DNA of 64,000 bases from Massilia sp. Root418 (lineage in GTDB: Bacteria; Pseudomonadota; Gammaproteobacteria; Burkholderiales; Burkholderiaceae_D). The translations under genes were made by a program, and so were the position numbers. The stretch lies in assembly GCF_001425265.1 (NCBI RefSeq), contig NZ_LMEC01000025.1, forward strand, positions 186,305-250,304, given 5' to 3'. The notes below the pieces were generated by a model, which did no database searches, was not told the DNA's origin, and saw only the letters and a program-made list of their open reading frames with translations. Position 1 is the first letter of the stretch; each line of letters opens with the position of its first letter. This document shows positions 43,097 to 51,920 of the stretch, in pieces.

Positions 43097-44470
43097 ATGA
43101 AAAAACTACTGGCACGATGGTGCCTGGCGCTGTGCGCGCTCGCGCCGCAGGCAGCCCAGGCCATCAACCTCGGCGGCCTGCAGAACGCCCACGATCCCGG
43201 CACGCTCACCAAGGACGGCGACACCTGGTTCAACTTCACCACCGGCACCGGTATCTGGTACTCAAAGTCCACCGACATGGTGAACTGGTCCGGCGGCCCG
43301 GCGCCGGTGTTCAGCAGCTACCCTTCCTGGATCGCCGCCAAGGTGCCCAACTTCAGCGGTTCGTTCTGGGCGCCGGACGTGATCCACATGAACGGGTATT
43401 ACTACCTGTACTACTCCGTCTCCACCTTCGGCACCTCCACCTCCGCCATCGGCGTGGCGCGTTCGGCCTCGCTGAAAAACCCCAGCTGGACCGACCTGGG
43501 CATCGTGGTGGAATCGTTCGGCGGCGCCAGCGAAATCAACGCCATCGACCCGGCCCTGTTCCGCGACCATGACGGCAAGGTCTACATGTCCTACGGCTCC
43601 TTCTTCGGCGGCATCGGCGTGGCCGAGATCAACCAGGCCACCGGCAAGCTGGCCGGCAACGTGACGCCCATCCTGGGCGGCGGCCATGTGGACATGGAAG
43701 CGCCCTACATCGTGCGCGAAGGCGGCTACTACTACCTGTACGTGAACCGCGGCGCCTGCTGCAAGGGCGCCAACAGCACCTATTACGTGGAAGTGCAGCG
43801 CGCCACCAGCGTGACCGGTCCCTACACCGGCACCCGCACCATCCTGCCCAACGTGGACGGCAAGTACAAAGGCCCCGGCCATGTCGGCGTGCTGAAACAG
43901 GACGGCTGCAACTTCGCCTCCATCCATTACTATGACCTGAACGACGGCGGCAACGCCAAGCTGGACATCCTGCGGCTGAGCTACAGCGGCGGCTGGCCCG
44001 TGATGACGCGCAATTTCAGCGACTTCAACGGCTGCGGCGGCCTGAGCGACGCGCGCTACGTGCTCACCTCGCGCTTGAGCGGCAAGGCGCTGTCCGTGGC
44101 CGGGTCGTCCACCGCCAACGGCGCCATGGTGCAACAGCAAAGCTACAGCGGCGCCAAAAACCAGCAGTGGTACGCGGTGGCGCACGGCGACGGCCAATAC
44201 AGCTTCATCAACGCCAACAGCTTGCTCAGCCTGGACAACTACGGCAACTCCACCACCGCCGGTACCAATATCGCGCAGTGGGGCTATTGGGCCGGCAACG
44301 GCCAGCACTGGAGCGTGAGCAGCCCGGCAAGCGGCTACTACGTCGTGAAGAATCTGCTGAGTGGCATGGTGCTGGATGTGGCCAGCAAGAGCACGGCGGA
44401 AAATGCGCAAATCATCCAGTACACGCAGAACAACGGCAGCAACCAGCAGTGGACGCTGACGCGGCCCTGA
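43097..44470 (+). CDS. Secreted GH43 arabinanase with C-terminal ricin-type lectin domain
   Basis: A 457-residue secreted endo-1,5-alpha-L-arabinanase-like enzyme that would cut pectin side chains. A signal peptide ends after AQA (about residue 22). The five-bladed propeller (about residues 28-310) shows the GH43 catalytic set: Asp33 in NAHDPG, Asp151 in NAIDPALF and Glu201 in DMEAPYI. A ricin B-like carbohydrate-binding domain (about residues 318-457; 'SGKALSVAGSSTANGAMVQQ', ending 'NQQWTLTRP') follows. Points to plant polysaccharide use. Ribosome site ACGGAGA upstream. Confidence 0.93.
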   Translation: MKKLLARWCLALCALAPQAAQAINLGGLQNAHDPGTLTKDGDTWFNFTTGTGIWYSKSTDMVNWSGGPAPVFSSYPSWIAAKVPNFSGSFWAPDVIHMNGYYYLYYSVSTFGTSTSAIGVARSASLKNPSWTDLGIVVESFGGASEINAIDPALFRDHDGKVYMSYGSFFGGIGVAEINQATGKLAGNVTPILGGGHVDMEAPYIVREGGYYYLYVNRGACCKGANSTYYVEVQRATSVTGPYTGTRTILPNVDGKYKGPGHVGVLKQDGCNFASIHYYDLNDGGNAKLDILRLSYSGGWPVMTRNFSDFNGCGGLSDARYVLTSRLSGKALSVAGSSTANGAMVQQQSYSGAKNQQWYAVAHGDGQYSFINANSLLSLDNYGNSTTAGTNIAQWGYWAGNGQHWSVSSPASGYYVVKNLLSGMVLDVASKSTAENAQIIQYTQNNGSNQQWTLTRP

Positions 44471-44504
44471 TGCCGGCGCCGGACGGCCGCCCTGGCGCGC
44501 AAGC

Positions 44505-44533
44505 TTGACTTTCCAGCCGGTTCTGTCACATTG
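44505..44533 (+). promoter_or_regulatory. Sigma-70-like promoter, first copy
   Basis: TTGACT (44505-44510), 17 bases, ACATTG (44528-44533). The whole block, including GTTCTGTCACATTG and a following GCTTT, is repeated before the second solute-binding protein gene. Confidence 0.6.
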
Positions 44534-44560
44534 AAGCTTTACCGGCTGGCGAACTCAATC

Positions 44561-45322
44561 ATGCACGCCCGCACCATCGTTCTGGCAGTTGCGCTGTGCC
44601 TGTCCGGCGCGGCAGCGCAGGCCTGCACGCTGCGGCTGGCGCCCGAAGCCTGGCCGCCCTATATCTTCATCAACCCGCAGGGCAAGCTGTCCGGCCTGGA
44701 CTACGAACTGGTGCAAGCCATCATGCGGGAAGCCGGCTGCGCGCTGCAGCTGGCGACCGAACTGCCGTCGCTGCGGCGGCAGCTGCTGTTCCGCCAGGGC
44801 CAGCTCGACCTGATGCTGGCCGCCTCCGACACGCCCGAACGGCGCGCCTACGCGCGCTTCAGCACCGCCTACCGCACCGAAACCGTGGGCCTGTTCACCA
44901 GCCCCGACAACCTGGCGCGCTTCCGCGGCCTGGCCAGCTTCGAGGCGATACAGGCGCGCGGCGTATCGCTGCTGGCGCCGCGCGCCGGCTGGTACGGCGA
45001 GCACTACCAGCAAGCCATCGCCGGCCTGGACGCGGCGGCGCGCCGCAGCACCTTCGGCAGCTTCGAGCAGGGCGTGCTGATGTTCAAGGCCGGGCGCGGC
45101 CAATTGATCATGGGCGACGCCGCCGCCGTGCGCCACGAAGCGCACCGCCTGGGGGTGGCGCTGGCGGCGCTGCCCTTCGTTCCCTTCCGCGCGCCGGTGC
45201 ACCTGATGCTCAACGCGGCCAGCACCACGCCGCTGCAGCTGGAACGCATCAACGCGGCCATCGCGCGCCTGGAACAGGACGGCACGCTGGCCGCCATCCG
45301 CGCCCGCTACGGGGTGCGCTGA
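44561..45322 (+). CDS. Periplasmic solute-binding protein (SBP_bac_3-like), copy 1
   Basis: A 253-residue exported protein with a signal peptide ending near AQA-C and a family 3 solute-binding fold. 'WPPYIFINPQGKLSGLDYEL' and 'YRTETVGLFTSPDNLARFRG' are the two-lobe hallmarks. No transport permease or ATPase is adjacent, so it may be a receptor rather than a transporter component; membrane-tethered or free is unclear. Two conserved cysteines (near the N-terminus and in 'EAGCAL') may form a disulfide. The ATG at 44561 follows the promoter by 27 bases; a TTG at 44531 overlaps the -10 and is unlikely. Confidence 0.88.
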   Translation: MHARTIVLAVALCLSGAAAQACTLRLAPEAWPPYIFINPQGKLSGLDYELVQAIMREAGCALQLATELPSLRRQLLFRQGQLDLMLAASDTPERRAYARFSTAYRTETVGLFTSPDNLARFRGLASFEAIQARGVSLLAPRAGWYGEHYQQAIAGLDAAARRSTFGSFEQGVLMFKAGRGQLIMGDAAAVRHEAHRLGVALAALPFVPFRAPVHLMLNAASTTPLQLERINAAIARLEQDGTLAAIRARYGVR

Positions 45323-45365
45323 GCCGCCCGCCGCCCCCCGCCGATGCGATGGCGCACGGGCCGAC

Positions 45366-45394
45366 TTGACATTCCGGGCCGTTCTGTCACATTG
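45366..45394 (+). promoter_or_regulatory. Sigma-70-like promoter, second copy
   Basis: TTGACA (45366-45371), 17 bases, ACATTG (45389-45394). Sequence and spacing match the copy at 44505-44533, showing that gene and promoter were duplicated together. Confidence 0.65.
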
Positions 45395-45419
45395 GGGCTT
45401 TTGGTAACGCGGCAAAAAC

Positions 45420-46181
45420 ATGAGCGGACGCACCCTAATGCTAACAGCGGCACTGTGTTCCCTGGCAGCTCCCGGTCACGCCTGCATTCTGAAAGTGGCG
45501 CCCGAACCCTGGCCGCCCTACATCTTCATCGACCAGCGCGGCGGCCTGTCCGGCCTCGACTACGAGCTGGCACAGGCTATCATGAAGGAAGCCGGCTGCG
45601 CGCTGCGGGTGGAGATGGCGCTGCCCACGCTGCGGCGGCAAATGGAATTCCGCCAGGGGCGGCTGGACCTGACGCTGGGCGCGTCGGACACCGCGGAGCG
45701 GCGCGCCTTCGCCCGTTTCAGCCTACCCTACCGGAACGAGACGGTGGCGCTGTTCACCAGCCCGGCCAATGCCGCGCGCTACCGTGGCCTGGACGGCTTC
45801 GACGCCATCCTCACGCGGCACGTCACACTGCTCACGCCGCGCGGCGGCTGGTACGGCGACAGCTATGCGCGCGCCCTGCCCCAGCTGGACGCAGCGGGCG
45901 TGCGCAACCCCTTCAGCAGCTATGAACTGGGCATGCGGATGTTCAAGGCCGGGCGCGCCGACGTGATCATGGGCGACATGGCCGCCGTGCGCCACGAGGC
46001 CGAACGGCAAGGCGTGCCGCTGGCAACCCTGCCCTGGGTGCCGTTCCGCGCCCCGGCGCACCTGATGCTCAACGCCGCCAGCACCACGCCGGAGGAGCTG
46101 GTCCGCATCAACGCCGCCATCACCCGCCTGGAACAGAGCGGCGCGCTGGCCGCCATCCGCGCGCGCTACGGCTCCAACTGA
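45420..46181 (+). CDS. Periplasmic solute-binding protein (SBP_bac_3-like), copy 2
   Basis: A 253-residue paralogue of the preceding gene, alike along its full length ('WPPYIFIDQRGGLSGLDYEL', 'GRADVIMGDMAAVRHEAERQ'). The same signal peptide layout and cysteines are kept. Differences cluster in the middle of the binding lobes, suggesting a changed ligand range. Its own copy of the promoter precedes it, so the pair arose by tandem duplication. The 3' end overlaps the convergent membrane protein gene by 16 bases. Confidence 0.88.
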   Translation: MSGRTLMLTAALCSLAAPGHACILKVAPEPWPPYIFIDQRGGLSGLDYELAQAIMKEAGCALRVEMALPTLRRQMEFRQGRLDLTLGASDTAERRAFARFSLPYRNETVALFTSPANAARYRGLDGFDAILTRHVTLLTPRGGWYGDSYARALPQLDAAGVRNPFSSYELGMRMFKAGRADVIMGDMAAVRHEAERQGVPLATLPWVPFRAPAHLMLNAASTTPEELVRINAAITRLEQSGALAAIRARYGSN

Positions 46182-46561
46182 TCGGCGCTGCGCTGGCGGT
46201 GCGCGCGCCGGTAGCGGCGCTCGGCCTCGGTCAGGTGGCTCACCAGCAGGTGCGAGATGATGTTGATGCCCACGCCGGCAAACAGCGCCGGCACCAGGTA
46301 CAGCGCCAGCGAGATGCCGGAGGCGAACAGCTGGTCGTCCAGCAGCGAAGGCGTGTGCGCGGTCAGTTCGGCCAGGCGGCGCAGCACCGCCACGTTGACG
46401 CCGGCCAGCACGATCAGGCTCAGGCCGAAGCCGAAAATCGCCAGGCGCGACAAGGCGCGCTTCCACATCATGTAGCCGTAGATCGCCGCCGGCAGCAGCA
46501 GCGACAGCACGATGAGCAGAAAAAAATCCAGCTCCACGAACACCGATTGACTCACCGCCAT
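46166..46561 (-). CDS. Small membrane protein of unknown function
   Basis: A 131-residue protein with about three membrane helices (residues about 13-32, 43-62 and 85-110) and a basic cytoplasmic tail. The N-terminal 'VELDFFLLIVLSLLLPAAIY' resembles a conserved helix of an uncharacterised family. The overlap with the second solute-binding protein gene is convergent. Confidence 0.7.
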   Translation of the reverse strand: MAVSQSVFVELDFFLLIVLSLLLPAAIYGYMMWKRALSRLAIFGFGLSLIVLAGVNVAVLRRLAELTAHTPSLLDDQLFASGISLALYLVPALFAGVGINIISHLLVSHLTEAERRYRRAHRQRSADQLEP

Positions 46562-46787
46562 CTTGCCTCCCGAACCTAGCCGTTCAGGCGATTATAGCCG
46601 GGGCCTGCCGCGCGGCTGTGTCGCGCAGGACCGCGAATGTAAGCAAAGGCAACCGTCCCCATCAGCAAAAGCAGGCGTGCCGTTTGCGCAGGATCAAGCG
46701 CCGCCCAGATAGGCGCGCCGGCGCAGCCAGTCTGTCCTAAGCTGGTCTGGCAGCCAGCCGCCATGCACCGACGCCGGGGAGGTCACC

Positions 46788-47345
46788 ATGTTCAGGAAAA
46801 TCGCAGCTTCCGTCCTGCCCGCCGTGGCCGTTGCGGCCGCTGCGGCCGTCGCGGCGCTGACCGCGGGATGCGCCTCGTCGCTGGGCACCTTCTACAACCG
46901 GCCCGTGGTGGAGGACAAGGTGGGCGAAACGCTGTCCACGGTGTCGCTGTCGGCCGACCGGCGCACCATCGTGGTGTCGCAGCTGCCGCCCGGCTCGCCC
47001 AAGCCCCTCTACTGCGCCGAGCCGCCGCCGGACACCGCCACCGGGCTCAAGACCAGCCTGGACACTTCGCTGAAACTGCCGGCCAAGGGCGACGCCTCGC
47101 TGAAGGACACGTTCGAGGGCCACGTGACCGTGCTGGCGGCCCGCAACGCCCCGCTGGACGCCTTCCGCACCGGCGTGTTTTCCCTGTGCCAGTACTACAT
47201 GAACGGCGCCATCAAGGCGGAAGACGTGCGGCCCATGTTCGAGCGCCTGGTCACCATGTTCGAAGCCACGCAAAGCCGGCTGCCGGCTGTGGTGGCCCCC
47301 GCCGCGCCCGTTTCACCACCGCCCAGGCAGGACGGCGGCCGTTGA
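46788..47345 (+). CDS. Putative lipoprotein
   Basis: A 185-residue exported protein. The lipobox is 'LTAGC' (Cys about residue 29), with a long alanine-rich leader. The mature part has no recognised domain; it is acidic to neutral and ends in a Pro/Ala/Gly-rich tail. A GGAGG lies a few bases upstream of the ATG. The S8 peptidase gene follows after 45 bases, so a shared transcript is likely. Confidence 0.75.
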   Translation: MFRKIAASVLPAVAVAAAAAVAALTAGCASSLGTFYNRPVVEDKVGETLSTVSLSADRRTIVVSQLPPGSPKPLYCAEPPPDTATGLKTSLDTSLKLPAKGDASLKDTFEGHVTVLAARNAPLDAFRTGVFSLCQYYMNGAIKAEDVRPMFERLVTMFEATQSRLPAVVAPAAPVSPPPRQDGGR

Positions 47346-47390
47346 GGCTGCGGCTTTTTCAACCGAGCAGGACTGCTACAGGAGAATGGA

Positions 47391-49436
47391 ATGTCCGAGG
47401 CAAACTATTTCTGGCAAGGCGGACGCAGGATCGACATCCGCAAAGACGACTCCGCCATCACGATACAGGCCGAGAACGAGCACGAGGCTTACCAGGCCGC
47501 GCGGCAGGCCGGCGTTGAACTGCGCGCGGCCACGCCGGTGACGCCGGGCCTGGTGCGCGCTACCGTGGTGGACGACCGCGAGCAGGCGGTGGACCGGCTG
47601 CGCGCCGCAGACCGGGTGGTGCACCACGTTTACCGCGACCAGGAAAGCGGCGATGCCGAATACCTGATCACCGAAACCTTTTTTATCAAGTTCAAGCCGG
47701 ACACGCCGGACAGCCGCATCCGCGACTACTTCGCGGCCGAGCAGCTGCTCGTCGACAAGGTGCTGGGAGAGAAAACCTACCTGGTGCGGGTGACCACGTA
47801 CACCGGGCGCAATCCCATCCGCGCCGCCAATGCGGCCACCAACCGCGACGACGTGGAATACGCCGAGCCCAACCTCGTCCGGCCACTGATCAAGTTTTCC
47901 TTTATCCCGCCCGATGACCTGTTCTGGCGCCAATGGCATTTGCACGCGCCCGCCGCAGCCGCCGACCTGGTGGCCGGCGCCGGCGTGTTCGCGCCGGAAG
48001 CCTGGGACATCACCCGTGGCCGGCGCGAGGTGGTGGTGGCCGTGGCCGACGACGCCTTCGACCTGAGCCATCCCGATTTCCAGGGCGACGGCAAGGTGGT
48101 GGCGCGCCTCAACGCGTCCATACGCGGCAGCGAAAACAATGCCGGCATCGACTGGGACGACAACGTCGCGCCGCGTCCCGGCGACTACCACGGCACGCCC
48201 TGCCTGGGCGTGGCGGTCGCCGAGGGCAACGGCACCGGCGTGGTGGGCGTGGCGCCCGGCTGCGCCCTGGCCGCCGTGCGCTTCCCGCTGGCGGAAATGT
48301 CGGACGCGCACTTCATCATCATGTTCCATAAAATCTCGGCGCTGGCCGATGTGGTGTCGTGCTCATGGGGCTACGGCCCGGCCGACGCGCCCATGAGTAC
48401 GACCCTGAAGGACACCATCGCCACGCTGGCCCGCAGCGGGGGCAGGCGCGGCAGGGGGCTGGTCATCTGCATCGCCGCCGGCAACAACAACTGCCCGGTG
48501 CAGGACCTGGACAACACGCGCACCTACCGCTACCGCACCCGGTCCGGCATCCGCAGCTACAGCGGCCGCATCGACCGCTGGATCGCCGCGCACCCGGACG
48601 TGATCACGGTCAGCGCCAGCACCTCGGGCAAGACGCGCTCGGCCTACTCCTCCTGGGGCAAGCAGATCTGCGTGTGCGCCCCGTCCGACAACTGGGACGA
48701 CCTGGGCGAGATCTCGCCGCGCGGGCTGGGCGTGGTCACCACCGACAACGAGGGCGCCGGCCCGAATTCCGACTTCACGCCGGGCTCGCGCTTCACCGAC
48801 CGGTTCGGCGGCACGTCCAGCGCCACGCCCACGGTGGCCGGCGTCTGTGCGCTGGTGTTGTCCGCCAATCCGGTGCTCAGCGCCATGGAAGTCAGGCAGA
48901 TCCTGGAGCAGACCGCCGACCAGGACATGTCGCTGGAAACGGACACCCCGGTCAACGAGGCGGGCGACTTCCACGACGGGTTCAGCCTCTGGTTCGGACA
49001 CGGCAAGGTGAACGCGTTCCGCGCCGTCGAGATGGCCGCCGACCGCAATGCGGCGGAGCGCCCCATCGAGGCCAGCGACGACACGCCGCTGGATATCCCG
49101 GACGACGGCGCAGCGGTGCTGGGCGCCATCGAGATAGGCGACGAGGGCACGATCACCGAACTGCGCGTGCAGGTCGATATCGAACATACTTTTATCGGCG
49201 ATCTGCGGGTGGACCTGATCGCGCCGGACGGCACCGGCGTGGTCCTGCACAACAACGCCGGCGGCTCGGCCAACGACCTGCTGCGGACCTACGCGGTGCA
49301 GGACACGCCCGCGCTGCGCCCGCTGCTGGACCGGCCCATACGCGGCACCTGGCGGCTGCGCGTGAAAGACACCGCGCGGCTGGACACCGGGCGCCTCAAC
49401 GGCTGGCGGATTGCGGCGCGGGTGGCCGGCCAGTAG
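47391..49436 (+). CDS. S8 subtilisin-like serine peptidase with C-terminal P domain
   Basis: A 681-residue peptidase. The triad is Asp220 in 'VVAVADDAFDLSHPDF', His267 in 'DYHGTPCLGVAV' and Ser476 in 'FGGTSSATPTVAG', all intact. An N-terminal region (1-200) looks like an inhibitory propeptide, and the last 110 residues are a proprotein-convertase P/homoB domain. No signal peptide can be seen at the start chosen (ATG at 47391, with AGGAG upstream), so export would need another route. The S41 peptidase gene on the other strand overlaps its end by 41 bases. Confidence 0.92.
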   Translation: MSEANYFWQGGRRIDIRKDDSAITIQAENEHEAYQAARQAGVELRAATPVTPGLVRATVVDDREQAVDRLRAADRVVHHVYRDQESGDAEYLITETFFIKFKPDTPDSRIRDYFAAEQLLVDKVLGEKTYLVRVTTYTGRNPIRAANAATNRDDVEYAEPNLVRPLIKFSFIPPDDLFWRQWHLHAPAAAADLVAGAGVFAPEAWDITRGRREVVVAVADDAFDLSHPDFQGDGKVVARLNASIRGSENNAGIDWDDNVAPRPGDYHGTPCLGVAVAEGNGTGVVGVAPGCALAAVRFPLAEMSDAHFIIMFHKISALADVVSCSWGYGPADAPMSTTLKDTIATLARSGGRRGRGLVICIAAGNNNCPVQDLDNTRTYRYRTRSGIRSYSGRIDRWIAAHPDVITVSASTSGKTRSAYSSWGKQICVCAPSDNWDDLGEISPRGLGVVTTDNEGAGPNSDFTPGSRFTDRFGGTSSATPTVAGVCALVLSANPVLSAMEVRQILEQTADQDMSLETDTPVNEAGDFHDGFSLWFGHGKVNAFRAVEMAADRNAAERPIEASDDTPLDIPDDGAAVLGAIEIGDEGTITELRVQVDIEHTFIGDLRVDLIAPDGTGVVLHNNAGGSANDLLRTYAVQDTPALRPLLDRPIRGTWRLRVKDTARLDTGRLNGWRIAARVAGQ

Positions 49437-50985
49437 CCAGATCCTGCTCGATCACGCGGCGGAAGGCTGCGGTGCTCCAGACCAGGCTGCGCACCATGAT
49501 GTCGGGCTGGTAGCCCTCCCCGTTGCCCCTCGGACGGTGGACGTAAAGCTTGGTAGGCACGACCACCACCGACAGGCCCGACGGGACTTTCTCCAGCCTG
49601 ACTTCCATGTACGTCGAGTCGGCCGAACTGGGAGCGCCAATCAGCCTGGTATTGGGGAAGAGCTTGAAGGTGTCGATCGCGTCCAGGCAGGCGCTGGCGC
49701 ACTGGCCGGGGACGATGACGTACACCGGCCGCGTGAACGCGGGCGGGTCTCCCGCCTGGTCGGCGGCGGCGTCAGTGGCGGCGTCAGTGGCGGCGTCGGG
49801 GGCGGCGTCAGTGGCGAGACCGATGCCAGCTGCCTGCGGCGCAGCCGGGGCGTCGGCCGCTTGCACGTAGAAGGCCTCGCCGCGCGCCAGCGCAGCGCGG
49901 ATGTGCACGCTTATCTCCCGGGCCCATGCTGCCGTTTCCGCTTCCTTGTCGCGCAGGGACTGCTGGTGCAGCGCCTCGAAGTGCGCCAGGTTGCCGGGCG
50001 TGGCGCGATACCAGGTCTGGGTGCGCGCGAAATACGCCGCCGTGCGGCGCTTCACGCGCGCTTCTCCCCACAGCGCAGCAGCGAAGTCCTCGCTCCAGGA
50101 AGACGAGCCGCCCTGGTTGTCGCGCAGGTCGATCACGACCGCGTGCGCTTCCAGCATGCGCTGGCGCTGCTGCCTCACCTGGGCGGACATGGCCCGGTAG
50201 GCGGCCCGGTCCGCCTCTTCCGGCACGAAGGTCGGCATGGCGGCCCAGAACAGTCCGGGCGCGGGTTCGGTCAACCCGACCGGAAGAACGTCGCCATTGT
50301 AGCTTTCCTTGCTCCAGCGCTCCGCCTGCGGCGTGGCCGCGCGCCAGGTCAGCGCCAGCGCAGATTTCCTGCCCTGGTGCTGGAACACGCAGCGCTGCGG
50401 ATGGCGTATGAAGGGGTTGCCGTCGTCGCTGAACAGCCGGCGGCCGCGCGACCACCACTGGCCCGCTTCGGCGATACGGCCGCTGAAGCTGAACAGATTG
50501 TCGCGCATCAGCTGTTCGCTGGACTTGCCATCGCAGGAGACAATGCGGGCGCCGGCGGCGGGCGAGCCGTTTTCGGCCGCGTAGACGTACAGCCCATCCC
50601 CGCGCCATGCGGCGACAAAGCCAGGCCAGCGCTTCGCCGGCGTCCCGGACTCCAGCTGGCTCGCCATGCCCGCATGGCCGTCCCGGATGCGGACGTTAAA
50701 GGCGTTGATGGCCGCCGCATAACCGGCCGCGTTGCGCACCTTCTGTGCTAGTCCCAGCGCGTACGCGCGCGCTTCGCGCAGCTTGCCAGGGAAGCCGGGA
50801 TTGTGCGGATCGACCGCGCCGGGGTGGTTCTCCAGCGTGATGCGGTAACCGTCTTCGATGTCGCGGATGACGGCCGCGCGCCACTGCGCCGGCGAGGCGG
50901 GCAGCGGCGGCAGGTCCGCAGCCTGCACGCTGCAGACGGCGGAGAACAGGAAGCTTGCAGCAGTGCGGCGGCGGGCAGGGATCAC
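49396..50985 (-). CDS. S41-family (C-terminal processing-type) peptidase
   Basis: A 529-residue exported peptidase. A GTG start leads into a signal peptide ending near VQA (about residue 22). The S41 core is marked by 'VVIDLRDNQGGSS' and the catalytic-serine region 'VPGQCASACLDAID'; a PDZ domain is not obvious. An alanine/aspartate-rich insertion (coded near 49755-49815) breaks the domain. Substrate unknown. The gene end overlaps the convergent S8 gene. Confidence 0.85.
   Translation of the reverse strand: MIPARRRTAASFLFSAVCSVQAADLPPLPASPAQWRAAVIRDIEDGYRITLENHPGAVDPHNPGFPGKLREARAYALGLAQKVRNAAGYAAAINAFNVRIRDGHAGMASQLESGTPAKRWPGFVAAWRGDGLYVYAAENGSPAAGARIVSCDGKSSEQLMRDNLFSFSGRIAEAGQWWSRGRRLFSDDGNPFIRHPQRCVFQHQGRKSALALTWRAATPQAERWSKESYNGDVLPVGLTEPAPGLFWAAMPTFVPEEADRAAYRAMSAQVRQQRQRMLEAHAVVIDLRDNQGGSSSWSEDFAAALWGEARVKRRTAAYFARTQTWYRATPGNLAHFEALHQQSLRDKEAETAAWAREISVHIRAALARGEAFYVQAADAPAAPQAAGIGLATDAAPDAATDAATDAAADQAGDPPAFTRPVYVIVPGQCASACLDAIDTFKLFPNTRLIGAPSSADSTYMEVRLEKVPSGLSVVVVPTKLYVHRPRGNGEGYQPDIMVRSLVWSTAAFRRVIEQDLATGRPPAPQSASR
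49755..49815. repeat. GGCGGCGTCAGT-like tandem repeat in the S41 gene
   Basis: Imperfect 12-base units GGCGGCGTCAGT code for Ala-Thr-Asp-Ala repeats in the S41 peptidase. Unit changes keep the frame. Confidence 0.75.
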
Positions 50986-51064
50986 TTGGTCAGCTCATGA
51001 TGTTAACTATCCGATATTAACAAATTATGAACTGCGCCTGAAGCGCCCCGCCCCTCCGCCCCGC

Positions 51065-51844
51065 TCAGTTGAACTGGCTGAAGTCCGGCTTGCGCTTCTC
51101 GAAGAAGGCGGTGAAGGCTTCCTTGGCTTCCGGGGCCAGCAGCATCTGGCCGAACAGCTGGCCTTCGGTTTCGATCACGGCCTGCACTTCGCTGTTGCGG
51201 CCGGCCTTCATCAGGCGCTTGGTGTTGCGGATGGAGGTGGCGGGCAGCGCGGCCAGCTTGGCGGCCTGGCCCTGCGCGTAGGCCAGCACCTCGGCGGCCG
51301 GCAGCACTTTCGAGACGATGCCCATGTCGTACGCTTCCTGCGCCAGGAAGGGTTCGCCCAGCATCAGCTTTTCGGCTGCGCGCGCATGGCCGGCCGCTTG
51401 CGTCATCAGCAGGCTGGAGCCGAATTCCGGGCACAGGCCCAGCTGCGCGAACGGCACCGAGAACTTGGCCGTGTCGGCCGCATACACCAGGTCGCAATGC
51501 ATCAGCAAGGTGGTGCCGATGCCGATGGCCGCGCCGGCGACGGCAGCCACCACGGGCTTGCTGGCGCCGCTCAGCGCGCGCATGAACTGGAACACGGGAC
51601 GGTCGGTGAAGGCGGCGCCGTCGGCCGGCTTGGCGGTCTTCAGGAAGTCGTCCAGGTCGTTGCCTGCGGTGAAAATCTCCGGCTTGCCGGTGATCAGGAT
51701 GGCGCGCACCGAGGCATCCTGCTCGGCGTCCTTGATGGCGTCGGCCATGGCCTGGTACATCACGGTGGTGATGGCGTTCTTGCGCTCCAGGCGGTTGAAT
51801 TCGATGGTGAGGATGCCGTTGGCTTTGCTGCTCAGAATATCCAT
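51065..51844 (-). CDS. Enoyl-CoA hydratase/isomerase
   Basis: A 259-residue crotonase-fold enzyme. The oxyanion hole motifs are 'FTAGNDLDDFL' and 'AAVAGAAIGIGTTLLMHCDL'; the catalytic acid position has 'LCPEFGSSLL' (Glu). This is the hydratase pattern, though isomerase cannot be excluded. It lies downstream of the beta-oxidation genes but beyond a strong terminator, so it may be expressed separately or by read-through. Confidence 0.92.
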   Translation of the reverse strand: MDILSSKANGILTIEFNRLERKNAITTVMYQAMADAIKDAEQDASVRAILITGKPEIFTAGNDLDDFLKTAKPADGAAFTDRPVFQFMRALSGASKPVVAAVAGAAIGIGTTLLMHCDLVYAADTAKFSVPFAQLGLCPEFGSSLLMTQAAGHARAAEKLMLGEPFLAQEAYDMGIVSKVLPAAEVLAYAQGQAAKLAALPATSIRNTKRLMKAGRNSEVQAVIETEGQLFGQMLLAPEAKEAFTAFFEKRKPDFSQFN

Positions 51845-51867
51845 GTAGGGGTCTCCGTTTTAGTATG

Positions 51868-51900
51868 AAAAAAGGCGCCGGGGTTGTGCCGCGGCGCCTT
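51868..51900 (-). terminator. Rho-independent terminator after the thiolase gene
   Basis: On the minus strand AAGGCGCC (51900-51893), a 13-base inner part and GGCGCCTT (51879-51872) are followed by TTTT. The stem is perfect for eight pairs. It sits between the thiolase stop and the next enoyl-CoA hydratase. Confidence 0.85.
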
Positions 51901-51920
51901 CAGTTAGTATGCAGCGATGC

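Noticed and set aside
44531..44560. Longer TTG start for the first solute-binding protein
   Set aside because: The TTG is inside the promoter -10 region shared with the second copy, and the extra residues would precede a normal signal peptide.
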